A DNA stretch of 64,000 nucleotides from Eudromia elegans (GCA_003342815.1 PTEX01000120.1:2040039-2104038); one strand, 5' to 3'; counted from the first letter of the stretch, positions 24,601-37,182 are shown. Translations and numbers: made by a program. Notes: generated from the letters alone by a model not told the origin.

Positions 24601-27053
24601 ATTTATTCTTTTTTTTTTTTTAAGTACACTGTACCACTCCATCTAAAATTCAGAGTGTTTCTCTGTTCTCATCAACTATTCTTGTGAATCAGGCAGTCTA
24701 TTGTGGCTGCACCACACTCATGTAAGTAAATGAATACTCTTTGTCTTGCAGAATACAGTGTAAATTTTGCCTGACACAATATAAGAAATTCATAAAGTGA
24801 AAGGAAAAGAAAATGCATAAAGAGAATTTGAGGTGGTATTAATAACATGTAGCATTATGATGATTTATATTATTTACCTTATGGTTTTACCTAAAGGCCC
24901 CATCAGAATAATCCAAATGTTTTATTATCATCACACATTGAAATTGTAAAAATACTGTTTTTTCTTTTCAAAACGTAGCATGAAATTGAAGAAGATAAGC
25001 TGAAGAAATGGTATAGAAAACACAATAAATAATAACGGTGCAGGCTGATAAATACCTACCTATCTTTTCTTTTTGTTTTCCAAATAGAACAAGGAGGCAG
25101 GAGTGTCATAAAAATATGCAGAGTTAGCTAATAAGACCCAAAGTAAATGAAAAGTAAACAAAGTATAACTGGAAAATGAAAATTTAGAAAGATCACGGAA
25201 AAGGTCATAAAATGGAAGGAATGCAAAGATTCTTTGTAGGGAACCACCTGTTCCACATTCACTTTCCTTTTTAAAGTGGACTTATCCTCTGCTATGCACA
25301 TGAAATGAACTAATTTCAATCCCATATATTTGTAAGTACATTGTCAATTGCACACTAAAAAGCAATATTATTATATTGATTTATATTTACTGAAGGTTCA
25401 ACAATTGTGTTATTCCTGTACAAAATTATTTATATATTCAATAACACCTTGTTGTTTGTCAGACAAAAGAGATGTAGAAGATTTTTTTTCTGCCAGCCAA
25501 AAATTTTTCTTTGATTTGACAAATTTCTCATGAGAAAGTGTTTTCACATAAGTAGGTGCTAGCAAAGCCCATACTTTAATCTTTGTAAACTGTGTAGAAA
25601 AGACTAATATTGAACATGGCCAACTTCTTTAACTGAAGTATATTTCCTCTACGAGAAATTTAGAGCTAAGAACTCAAAGACTTCCTGTAGGAAAGATGAC
25701 GTATTTTTGCTGCTCAGTTGAAAAATATGAATCACTCATCAGAAATCTGGAATATTAAATGATCCTTTTGAATAGCTTAGTGACACCTTTTGAACATTTC
25801 TGACATCCACTTGATTTATTTTTCTGACTGTCGCACTATCTTTTGTTAAAGGAGACAGTAAAATAATCCAAAGTGGCAACAACTAGAGGGGCTTTAGTTT
25901 TTGCTCTTACTTACCAGCACAAGATCTTTTCAATTATGACAACCATTAACAGATGTGATTGTTATAGGATTCACCTGATCAGTTAGTAAACAGGAATTAG
26001 CAATTAGCACAACTAAATGGAGTATACTGCTTGCTCTAAGAAAAAAAATAAAAATAAAATAAAATGTTAAAATAAAATAAATAAAAAAAAAGGTTGCTGT
26101 AGTGTTACTACACCCTGAGTATTCAGAGGACTCTCACTGTTGCAAGGAATGAAAACACAGCCACGTACTCCTTCCTTAGGGTATAAAAAAGCAGAGTCTT
26201 TCTCCCAAAATCTTCAGGCCTAATTGATAAGAGTATCTGCTTATTTTGCATGGTGAGCATGATCATCCTAATGGATCTTGTTCCCTTATCAGTGTTTGCA
26301 AGCTTGCCCACTTTGGTATTTTTGCAGTTTTTAGAGAAGTGAGACCACCCTGTCTCCACAGGATTTCCAGCGGACAGTGGGACAGTACCCATTAACCCGT
26401 CTTTGCCACACTGTCAGAGTGCAACAATTCAGCACCATCATCATTAACTCTTTACTCTCCAGTCACTGACTCAGATGAAATGCTGACGTTTGGGTTTTTT
26501 TTGGGTTTTTTTTTTTGTTTTTTTTTTTTTTTTTAATTAATTAATTTATTTATTTTTTTATTTATTTTTTATTTTCCTTTATCTGGAAAGTACAAGTAAA
26601 AAAGATTCACAAAGTTAGAGGAAAAGAAATCTTAATTAGCATACTGGGTATGGCCGGCTAAGTCAGCTGTGTATTTTCTAGGAGTCCCTCTTTGAAGAAT
26701 CAATATGCTTTATATAGAAATGATTCTGGATTGGATACATAATGAAGTTACACTGTGGGCTTGTAATGCTGTCAGCTAACCATAACAAGATAATTGTCAG
26801 AAAAGCATAGGTTACCTTCTTTTTTGTCAGATGTAAACCATTATACCATATATCAGGTATAAATCATAGAACTATTAATACAATGACTTTCTATCAAATG
26901 GACTTTTTTTATTATTATTAGTGTTTGTTTAACCAACAAAATTTACCTTAAATACCTTGAGTGGAAAGGATGAAAATTTCACTGAAATAAATATTTTATT
27001 TCTTTAGATGGCACAGGGAAACGTCCAATTTCTTTCCACACATTACACACATG
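21602..27053. other. A/T-rich non-coding stretch
   Basis: About 5.4 kb without a recognisable gene or dated element. Simple repeats present are GTGT/TATA at 22413-22462, AAAAT-type A-rich sequence at 26040-26092, and a T-rich block at 26489-26578 (T runs, then TTAATTAATTTATT words). A slightly higher G+C interval at 26100-26460 holds an unassigned minus-strand frame of 89 codons. Confidence 0.5.
26489..26578. repeat. T-rich low-complexity block
   Basis: GGGTTTTTT words run into long T runs, then TTAATTAATTTATTTATT-like sequence. Simple sequence. Confidence 0.85.
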
Positions 27054-27079
27054 AAATTAATCAACTGATTTTTTGTTGC
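27054..27079 (+). repeat. Left copy of a 26-27 bp near-duplicate flanking the LTR
   Basis: AAATTAATCAACT followed by one base, a T-run and GTTGC. It recurs at 27663-27689 with one substitution and one extra T. It covers the left target-site copy (ATTTTT, 27068-27073) and the first six bases of the LTR. Confidence 0.85.
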
Positions 27080-27655
27080 CGAACGACAGTTCTGCATGGT
27101 GGTTTGGTGTTGCGCAGTTAAAGCCCTGGCAGCCACCTTATGTATATATTTGTTTATAGTTAATGGGCACTTGCTATATATGGCTGGCAGCGCGGGGTCA
27201 GTCAGCGGTCAGGCAGCAGCCTGACCTCTGGGTGACCTCCGTGAGGTGGGGACCTGTGAGGCCCTGGGACAGTTCCAGAATCTCTGGGCAGACAGAACGC
27301 CAATGGGAACACCTGTCACCTATGTCTGATGCTCTAGCCTATAGGAAGATCTGATGCTCTAACCAATGGGGAACTCGCGAAGGTGCTGGAATCGTGGGAC
27401 TGTCCAATGAGCTACCCACGGCAGCTATATATACTGTTGTGCCCCACAATAAAGTTGAACTGATTTGTGATTGACCCTGTGTGTGGGACTGCTTTCTGAG
27501 TGATTGTGTGTATGTGTGGAGAGGCCCGCGCGTGGTGTGTGAGTGTGTGCCTGCAGGGTTGATCGTCATCTCGTCCCTTGTGCTGCCGTCCTGGCACGAC
27601 CTCCCGGGTCAGCCCTGTCACCTCCGCAACGGAAGGGATCCGCTGCCTATTAACA
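27074..27655 (+). mobile_element. Solo LTR of an endogenous retrovirus, 582 bp
   Basis: The element starts TGTTGCCG and ends TTAACA, so it has TG...CA ends with a 4-bp inverted repeat (TGTT/AACA). Identical six-base target-site copies ATTTTT flank it at 27068-27073 and 27656-27661. Inside are three CCAAT boxes (27300, 27363, 27404), a TATATATA box at 27426-27433, an AATAAA signal at 27448-27453 and a GT-rich downstream element around 27475-27555. That order gives plus-strand LTR orientation. No gag, pol or env is next to it, so it is a solo LTR formed by LTR-LTR recombination. A 6-bp target duplication is typical of alpha/beta-type (class II) avian retroviruses. The family name is not known to me. 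G+C is much higher than in the flanks. Confidence 0.85.
27300..27453 (+). promoter_or_regulatory. LTR U3 promoter: CCAAT boxes, duplicated block, TATA, poly(A) signal
   Basis: CCAAT occurs at 27300-27304, 27363-27367 and 27404-27408, TATATATA at 27426-27433 and AATAAA at 27448-27453. A 25-base block beginning TCTGATGCTCTA is tandemly repeated (27325-27349, 27350-27374), with CCTAT in the first copy where the second has CCAAT. AATAAA lies only about 22 bases from the TATA start, so the poly(A) signal is at the U3/R border and R must be short. Confidence 0.65.
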
Positions 27656-27662
27656 ATTTTTT

Positions 27663-27689
27663 AAATTAATCAACTTATTTTTTTGTTGC
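27663..27689 (+). repeat. Right copy of the LTR-flanking near-duplicate
   Basis: AAATTAATCAACT, one base, T-run, GTTGC: the partner of 27054-27079. It lies one base beyond the right target-site copy. Confidence 0.85.
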
Positions 27690-27849
27690 ACCTGTAGTTC
27701 ATGCAAGTCAAATGTTTGAGCACTTCAATAAAAAGAACTGGTAAAAAGTCAAGGGGAAGGTTAGAGTTAGTAGAGTTAGTCTACATTAAAAAAAAAAAAA
27801 CCAAACAAAAAAACCCAGAAATAATTATTTGTAAATTGAGGAGCCACGA

Positions 27850-27908
27850 TCCCTCCCTTCTCTCTTCCTCTCTCTCCTCACTTTTTTTTTTTTTTTTTTT
27901 TTTTTTTN
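27850..27908. repeat. Pyrimidine tract ending in T26 and one unresolved base
   Basis: CCCTCCCTTCTCTCTTCC-like sequence is followed by 26 T and a single N at 27908. The lone N probably marks an uncertain homopolymer length or a collapsed join in the assembly. Confidence 0.9.
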
Positions 27909-30900
27909 GCAGGCACTAGCCTAGATCAAGATGACTTCAGATGATTATAATATTTAGCTATGGTACTCAAAATCTTTGTAGTCCTGCTTCTCCAGGATTG
28001 AAGAGAGATGGCATAACATGCAAATATAACTCATTTTACTATTGAAATTAGGTACACTAGGGCATGATACATTTCTGCTGCAGCAAAATCAGCTTGTCTA
28101 TTTTATTCATCTGTGCTCCTGACACCACAGAATTTAAATGCATATTGCAAATACAGCAACCAGACAAGTCAATATATTTTAAATTAAAAGGAGGCTTTCT
28201 AATGCATGAGGAAGTGTTCCATACAGTTAATAAGTCTGATGTGAGACCGTGTCATTGTAAGGGTAACATTTTAAATAACTAAATGCTTTTTCAGAAATCC
28301 AGGCAGAAGCTCTGTAATCAAAGGTCAAAGCTGATAAACTCTATTAGCTCTGAGAATATTAAAAATACAAGTGTAGAATGAGCTACCTTTGGAGTATGTT
28401 TGCCAGCAGCATGTTCTTTGCTCTTGAATCAATATACAGCCTCTGTACAAAGTTTTTTCATATATCTATTGCTTCTGCTTTTCTAAGGTTAATAGTTTGT
28501 TAAGAAAAAGTTTGGTAAGTTAATCAGGATGAATTATTAATTACACACACACACGCTAAAACAAAAATCTCCTATGGAATTTGCATTTGTGGGTTGTTTG
28601 CTTAAAGAGTCTGATGCCACTGAATATCTTGCCAGTGGACAAATTGATATTTCATATATTTGCTTTTCTCATTGCCTTATTTAATTTGTGGGAAGTTTTG
28701 CTGATCAGTTTGCTATAGGTGTTGGAGTAAGCACTGTGTGAATGAGTGACTGAAGCTTTTAAGAAATATTATTAATTCATACAAGTAATGCAGCTGAGTA
28801 TGCAGGTTCAAAGCAACAGAAATAAATTCCGTGTTCTTCTGGCCATTAACACCAGCAAGTTATTTTAAGTCTATCAAGATCTGGTCACCTACTAAAAACT
28901 GATTACTAAAAATGTCAGGATCTCTAAACGGACAGAAATATATAAAATGCTTGAGGAATTTAAAAAAAAATCTTCTCAAAAATTATGCTTTTGATTAAAA
29001 AATATTTTTGATGTTTCATTTTATTTTTATTTCTTAATAATTTACTACAGCCATAAAATGGAATCTTTTGCACACTTATTTTACTAATGAGTCCATCTAG
29101 TTTTCACCTTTTTTTTTTCCTGAGGTGTATATAGTTTCTAGAAGCCTAAAGCAAGATCTGTTATGTAACTCCCATAACCCATTCCTCAGAGTATCTGACT
29201 ACAGATTTTTTTCAGTTAACATGACTGCTGATATTCAAATATTATAATTATCCTCCTCCATATTGCAAAAAGATGAACCCTGTGATATACTACATATCTT
29301 TTGTATTATGCTGGGTAGCCCTGTTCTACTCGATAGGACACTTACATACGTACGTACCTTTTAGCTGAATCTAATGGGCATCATGAATGCCATTTGATAT
29401 ATGCATTATGAAATAGATGATTCACTACTTTCCAAGTTCATTTCCAGAAATAATTATTAGCCCAGTTCTTAATTTCTGAGAATAACTTTCAATTTCTGGC
29501 TCCTACCTACTTGTACATTATCAGTCTCTGTGGAATCTTTAGAGTTCTGCTCTCTTAGTTTTTATTTCAAATACACCAGATGACATTCATATTTGGGGTG
29601 CCCACATCATCTAATACACACAATTCTGTATTTTCTCACAGTTATTGACAGCATTATAGGATTTGTTAAGGCAGAGAACTAATATTGATTTTTTGGTTCA
29701 TTTATTCATTGTGACACCAAAAAAGCATTAAAAGTAACAAAATGTCTGCTTACAAGACTTTCTCTAGTGACACTTATCCTTATGTAAGTCTCTTGACACT
29801 GGAAGACAAGGCTGTTTTCAAAAATGGCAATTTGTTTTCAAAACTCTAGATACTGTGCTAAATAATTTGTCATGAAGCAGTTCATGACATCAAGTATCAA
29901 AAGAATTAAAATCTACATTTCAATATGCTGTAGAGGTCTGATAGCTCATATGTCAATAAAATGGTTCTCTGCAGCTACAGTTTTATTTATTGGTCATTGT
30001 CCAATGTACAGTACAACTAACACATCATAAATATTGAACTCATTTTCTGATTTATACTGAAGCACTTGATTCTAAACTTAATCATATCTCAACAAAACAA
30101 GAAAGATTTAATCACTAAATGGTGCATATTTGGATTTTTTTACTTCTAAAAGACCTCAAATTTCATAGCATGCTTTTACTTAGGTTGGTAAGTATTAGGT
30201 ATTTATTAGGCATTAATTGAAGTGAGCCACAACAATTGAATTCTGCCACAATAGTATCTTCCATATATTATAGAAGAAAAGAAACTTTGCATTATTATAC
30301 TCTCTTGGTCCACTGCTAGCTTCCTGAGGGGAGGCATAATCTTTGTAATAAACACAGGAGATTAAGCATGAATTAACAATATGCTTAACTGCCTGGAATA
30401 GCAAGTTGTAGGGAAGAACAGCATTCGTCCTTTGGCTACAGTCCTCAGGCAGGTAATTTGCTGAACTCAAAAATAATTTGGTTATTAGGATGACCACATT
30501 TCTATGTGAATTCTTATCAGCTTTCATATAACTGTATAAATTCAGTCAGTACTTATGGCAACAAAATTTCACTTAGAAGACATTCTTGTTCAAGTCAGAA
30601 GGCAGCTCATGATACCTCATTCAGGAATGATACCAGTACAGTGCGGATGGGCAGGTTTTGATTCCATTATTTTTATTAATAATTTAGGAACAAATTTCTG
30701 CTTATTTTGATTATCTATAATATCCTAGATAGATATTAGGACTTAAAAGAAAACTACTACATTTTTTAATGAAGAAGTTATTAACAAAGAGAAGCTGATC
30801 TTGTTAGACAGATTCTTAGCTATTATTTCTGTTTCTATGGAATTTGAAAGCTCCTATCATATGTACAAAATTTACTACAATAATAGTAATAGAAGATATA

Positions 30901-31214
30901 GATCCATACAATTCACCAATTTCACCCATTATAGTGTGTAAAAAGACCACATTAAAGCCAAAAGAAGGAAAGCAGAGTAAAGAAGACAAGATTAATCAGA
31001 AATTGGACAACCATGTTAGGTATTTTGCTGAAAAGCTTGCAAATTCCAAATATATTGGAAAAAACATTCATAGATAAATATTGTCTGTCTTCTACATTGT
31101 GCTGTGTAGCCCAATGTAGCATTCAGGCTGATGCATCATGGCTGATGTTTAGTAATAAATGAAAAACAACTTGATAACAACAAATATAGCTAAAGATTTA
31201 TATCCTAAATGAAG

Positions 31215-31286
31215 ATTTGAGGCATAAATTTGAGGCATAAATTCAAAACATTTTAGATAAAGTTTTCCTTCACTTACCTTCACTTA
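31215..31286. repeat. Two small tandem duplications
   Basis: ATTTGAGGCATAA is repeated exactly at 31215-31227 and 31228-31240. CCTTCACTTA is repeated exactly at 31267-31276 and 31277-31286. Two independent local duplications lie within 75 bases. Confidence 0.9.
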
Positions 31287-34200
31287 AGACTGAAATTATT
31301 ATAGAAATTAAATATATCATGAATTAATCTTCAAAGACGCTAAAAATAATGCAATATATCCTAACAGTCAGAAATTACCAGTGACTTAACAGGCTTTTTA
31401 ATCTGATAACGATATAATGAGAATCATGGCTTTAAATTATAAAGTCAACTCAAATTAGAAATAAAACATACATTTTTAATAATGAGCTGATGTAATTGCA
31501 TCAATAAAATAAGCAGAAAATAGTAAAGCTTTCTCTATTTGAGTCCTTGATTAAAGACTGCATATTATTTGAAAGACATAATTCATCATACTAAGTCTCT
31601 GAGATCAATGGAAGTTACTTGCCTCATACAAAAGTCTGGACCTAGTAGATTAAGACCTTCTGGATCAGTCAGCTCAAACTGAATTACAGTTTTCCAAGAC
31701 ACAAGTCAGTTGCTGAACCACTGCATATCACCTTATTCTTGTCAAAAGGTAAGGTAAAATTTATATCCATGTAAGATGAGTTTAAATTAATGCTTTTTAC
31801 CCCACAAGTTAGGGTGAGCTAAGTATGCACATATGGGCTGCTGTAACTCTTCCGATGAGCAGTAACTTGTAAAGCTGCCATAAGCTGATTGCTTTTGATA
31901 GTGTGCCCATTTGCTCCTGTGAACAGGAAACATTCAACATTTATGTGTTTTATGGTTTAGCCCCACAGGGGTAGTAGCACTTTTTTTCTGGTATGTGGTG
32001 GATCTGTGATCCTGATAGCAATAAGTACTGCTTTAAATCAAAATGTAAATGAACAAGCAGCAGAGGGTAGGCACTTATTTCATTTGTTGCCAGGATTTGT
32101 TTTTGTGAAAATCATGGTATAATTCATAAAAGATACAGTAATCATGTTAGATACTACAAGGAATTCATGGATGTTACAATAATAATAACATAAGACACTG
32201 GAAACAATGACAGCTTTTAGGCATCTCCTAGCATTTATATCTGATCTTCTATCCCTTTAAAATGTATGGCAAGTTTTAAAACATGATCTTAAGGGTCAAA
32301 AGAATTGGACATGTTTGACCCAAATAGATTCAAAGATACAGAGCCCAGGTTCTTCAGTGAAAATACTTTTAAATAGTGCAAAATGTGTGTTACTTCAAAG
32401 CTACAGGCTATAGCAACAATTTTTTGTTACCACAGACAGACAATAAAGAATTCAAGCTGAACAGATGTGCCATTAAGGAGTAAAAAACCCATTTACATTT
32501 AAGGTGGTTGATAATAATGAAGGAAGGAAGGAAGAAATGTTTCTTTAAAAAAAAAAAAAAAAAAAAGATTAAGTAAAATGTTTATATTGTGTATAAATAA
32601 AGCATTCTCTCAAGAGTTCTAAAACATCCGTATTGTCGCAATTCAGGTGTTCTAAACAAAAATATTTGGTTTATCTCTCCCAATAAATTATATTGTCTTC
32701 TTTTCTCCTCTTTTTATATTTTTCTTTAAAGTTGTGATATACTGTGATTCACCAGCTGTTTTTCAAAAGAGGCTATATCATTCTCCTACAATGACTAGCC
32801 TCAGTGCCATGTTAACTTTGTGAACAAAGAAAATGAACATCTTTCTCACCTTCTCTCGGATGTGCTTCTTGCAAAACAAGTCTGAAACACCTACTAGTAA
32901 ATCTGTGTATGAGAAGCAAAAAGTAATGACATCTGCTCTTAATGCAGTACCTACTGGTACCGGGAAGTATTGTATAACCCCTCTTCTTATTTTCCATATG
33001 GCCAAGAAGCTAGTACGAAAACGGATCCTAAAAGCTCATCATCTCTACTTGAATTAATATTTTTTTTGTTTATGTTATCAAAAATTATTGCTATGTAAAT
33101 GAGTATGATTTCACAGAAGGCTGTAAAAAAAAAAAGCTGTAAATGCTTCTAATCAAAGATACTCTTTTCCTGCAAATGAAAATCTAATTAGAAGAGGAAA
33201 CAATCTGTTTTACAGACCACTATAAAAAGAGCTGCTCCGAATTAAATATGGGTGGATAAAGATGTTAACCTGAAAAAAAAGCTACTGGAGTAAGTATAAT
33301 TTATTGCATGTTTAATCTGGCTTTTAGGACATAATCCCAAAATATTCAATACATGGAATATCTACTGAAATGAGAATAGCTTTTGCTATGGAGTCATTGC
33401 AGAAGTGAACTTCAGATTTCTTTAAAAGTGTTGAAAGTTACTTTATAGGAATGTGGAATTTGTGTTAGAGTAAGAGTTTAGCCTGCACATAGGATTACAT
33501 TATTTAGTCTAATATTGTTGCGTTGAGGTGCTGAAGAATATTATGCTATTCCAACAGCATCATTAACCTTGTCAAAATGTATGCAAAACAATATTTTAGG
33601 TTCAGTTTAGATCTGATTTTTCTTTTTACTTTAAACATCTCATGTTGGCTTAATATTTCACATTAAAATTTCTTTTTTGGCATTTTCACCCCTAAAATAA
33701 GGTTATTACTGTTAAGTGAATTCCTCTGAGAAATTGCTCCCCAATAGACAAAATCCTCCTGATAAAGATGGTCTTTCAAGCTGAAGTTTGTAGGTACACA
33801 ATTAGCACTCGAGTTAATAGACAAATAAAAGCTTTGTCTAAACTAAAGCTCTTCAGAGAGACAGGTAGGTTTTCAACAAAATGCCATCAGTGAAACAGTG
33901 AATCTGAAGAAAAGCTTGGAATAACTTTGACCTTTTATATACTGGCTTGCCTTGCTTCTCTCCCTAGCTTTGTCTACATTTTCCTTTTGTATAAAAAGTA
34001 ATCACTAAGTGAGAGTGAGAGACTCAGAGCTCACTGGGATCTGAGTATATGTTATTGATTTGGATGGGGCAGAGTAAGAGTTTGAAATTATGCCTACTGT
34101 ATCCCATCTTCATTAGAGGGGGCTGAGGTTCAAGGTTGCTTTATTCTAATCAGGCAAACCAGAAATGTGATGACATAGTTACAAAGCCTGAGTATGTTTC

Positions 34201-36420
34201 AACTTTTGCTAAGTACTTGTATAAAAACAAATATTTGAAATATATCCTCATGTCTATTTCCATATTAAGCATTTTTTTCAGGAACATTCAAGCTTTTAAA
34301 GCATGATAAAATATCCTATATTATAGAATGGAAAGACTGAAGTCCAGTATTTAGTCATGATGTAGACATCCACAATTACACCTCCCACACACTCTTAGCT
34401 GAGCTGTTTTGTGGTTATTCTGAAAAAGCCACTCTAGGAGAGATCATTGCCATTCATTGCCATTGCAGTTTTGAATATGAACTGATAATGAAGAGAGGAA
34501 AAAAACCAGTCTTTCTAATGAACCATTACTGGCGCTCAAGCTATTTTGTTTCCAAGCTTATTAATTAAAAGCAAAATTAAATTAGGTATATACAAGGACA
34601 TTCAAACAACAACAACATAAAGAAATGCATAGAAGCAACCCTAAGATCATTATTTTAATTCCAGTAAAAGAAAGAGATAAGGAACAATCCATATGCCCTT
34701 CAATGTTCAGGCCCAACAGGGAAACACCTAAAGATTTTCTGTAATTTAATGAATGAAGACATATAGTACCTCTTCAATTTAAAGATGAAATCCTGCTATT
34801 ATCTTTAGAACTGAGTGTGTGTGGGGGTTGCATTAAAATATGTGTTCAATTGAAAAAAAAACATGATTAAACATTATGATTTTGGAATTTGAGGAAAATC
34901 CAAAGAATAGTGCCAACAGGAAAAATCCTGGAGTGGGTTGCTCTTAATCTGTTCTTAATGATGCTCTGCATGATTATTAAACCTAGGATTTAGTGTTTAA
35001 GTATAATTTTTTTATAACTGAATAAGACCCAAAAACTTGATTGTGCACTTGATTGTGTGTGTGATTGTCCCAAAATGGATGACACAATTTGCCGCAAGGT
35101 TACATTTAACTGGAGGATGGAGGGACTGTGCATCCAAACTCTATGTGGGAAGGTTCTTTGGTAACCGAAAGGGTGCTTGACTCTCAGCAGAGGCCTTGTC
35201 ATGTGGCAAGGAGGCTTTGTACGACTTTCCAAATATTGCACTCCATTACTAAAAATAACCCTTCTTTTTTATCAAGAAGGGTAGAGAATAGCTCTGCCCC
35301 AGGCTATTCTGATACTTTCTCAGAAGGTAGACTTCAGAGTTTAAACATTCTCAAGAAGGACAAAATTCTTTTGCCCCCTCCAGGCCTATCTTGTCAGAAA
35401 AGTACATGGCATTTTGAATTCCAGGTGGATTTTAGATCCAGGCATTTATTCTGATAAAATACTTTGATGAATTAATAGATTCATCTTTTAGACGTGCAGA
35501 ATGACTGCTGAGCAGTTGTGGTATGACTGTAGCTGCCTAACTTACAAGAACATCATCACCTGCTGGAGCCAGGAGGCTACTTTTCTGTGTTATTCTATCT
35601 AAGATGATGTAAGTAAGCTGAATCTGGCCCTGTGTTAACTTGCATTTCACGATCAGAATCTCAACTAATACAAAGATGGCATAAATCTAGATGAAGTAAA
35701 GCCTGAGCCTTTAATATTCAGTGATAATACCTTAAATGCTTTTAGTCGTATCTTGGTTTGATTAACTTTCTCTTTGGATGACAGATCAATTTAAATATTT
35801 GGGCCTACCGTTGACTTTTTATATTGATTTTTTAAATTAAGTTAGAAAAGGTTGTGAAGTTCTTCCGAGAAGATATGAAATGATTTATCATATAAAGAAC
35901 TGCATGTCTTTTCAGTGGAAAAGTGCTCAGCTTCCAGCATTAGCTATGCACCCTATTACATCTTGAGTTACACTTGAAAAATGCCTCAAAGTTAGTATGC
36001 ATTTAGGTAGATTTTTTCATGATGCAAGGTGGTTGAAATAAACCTACCTATTTAACACAACATTTGAAGGATCAATGTGTTTAGTATGGCTAAACTTTAA
36101 CTGGTCAATTTGTCATTTAGTTATTTCAGCTTGCTTATCTTAAATATTTTCTCTGGAGAAATGTAGAGGAAAGTATCTGAATCAAAACCTTTATCCAAGA
36201 TGTTTTGTGCGAATAGAAGAATTAAAATCCCAATCTCACTTTAGATGTGAATAGCTCGTATTTCAATAAATCAGATTTTCATATGTACAGTGATAAGAAG
36301 GCTAGAAACTGAAGTCCCCCTTAAGTGGCAAACATAGTAGCTATGAAGATAGAAGCTTGGTAACACTTCACTTGAAACATGAAAAATCACAGTGAAAAAT
36401 GGTACTCTCTTCTATGTAGA

Positions 36421-36458
36421 TTTTGATAATAGATTTTGATTTTGATAATAGATTTTGA
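36421..36458. repeat. 19-bp exact tandem duplication
   Basis: TTTTGATAATAGATTTTGA occurs twice back to back (36421-36439, 36440-36458), and partial copies flank both sides. A/T-rich minisatellite seed. Confidence 0.9.
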
Positions 36459-37144
36459 TAATAATTCAGTTGAAAGTGGACTTCTGTCTAAAAAGCATCT
36501 ATTCCTTGTGTTGTACCTCCTGCCAAAGTTTGTCACTCTTTCTTCATTTTATCCTCACAGCATACCTAATCATCTTCTCTTTTCTTTTATCTTTGCTAAT
36601 CTGTATCTTCTGTGTCTTTTGACTTTACAACTTTATTTTCTGCAGCCCACTAAATAAGATTTTACAATTGCCACTAAAACGCCTGAGGTTTAGAAGTCTC
36701 AGGACTTGTTTGGGCTTATCTTGTCCTGAGTTATTTTATCCTGTTTTACCTGTGTTTGCAAGGGCCTAACAATGATATATCTTGCTTTAATATTGCTTTA
36801 GTTTACAGTGATAATAAGCAGTTATTCTGTGTAGATTGAATTGTCTCTGAATTAAAGATGTTATGGATGAGTGGACACAGAATGATACCAGAGGCTATTT
36901 CCTGGTATCAAAATCTTATTATGGACCTTATGTGACCTTATATATAAAGTCAGTAGTTTATTGTTAATACTTTTGAAATATTAAGAACATAATAAAAATA
37001 TCATTTTTAGTCTAGAATTATTACAAAAAATAAAGTGTACTGCTGTTATTGAAGAAATCCCAATTATAACACAGTTTGAGTTGTTATACACACTTTTTAG
37101 TATCCTCCCCCTTAATTGGAATTATATTCATTTTTCCATTGCAG

Positions 37145-37182
37145 GGTCTTAAGGAAAACAGCCTCACTCTGGAAGTAATATG
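37145..37182 (+). other. Candidate 38-base exon (speculative)
   Basis: The acceptor is a pyrimidine-rich stretch ending TTTTTCCATTGCAG, and the donor is ATG|GTAAGTCA, close to consensus. Only one of three frames is open and would encode about GLKENSLTLEVIW. The size suits a microexon or an untranslated/non-coding exon of a gene running left to right from the CpG island, but no protein family is recognised. Splice-like pairs also arise by chance in 60 kb. Confidence 0.2.

Larger units (their letters stand above)
27690..37144. other. A/T-rich non-coding stretch
   Basis: About 9.4 kb without a recognisable gene. Features present are a C/T-rich to T26 tract ending in a single N (27850-27908), (AC)n at about 28543-28554, a GGAA/A-run at 32518-32567, and small tandem duplications at 31.2 and 36.4 kb (listed separately). 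Frames at 30213-30527 (minus), 30844-31077 (plus) and 35128-35454 (plus) have no family resemblance and are taken as chance. Confidence 0.5.

Noticed and set aside
31277-31305. Minus-strand microexon (12 bases) with TTTCAG acceptor and AAG|GTAAGTG donor
   Set aside because: The donor is part of a local CCTTCACTTA duplication and the acceptor context is weak; chance is the simpler explanation.
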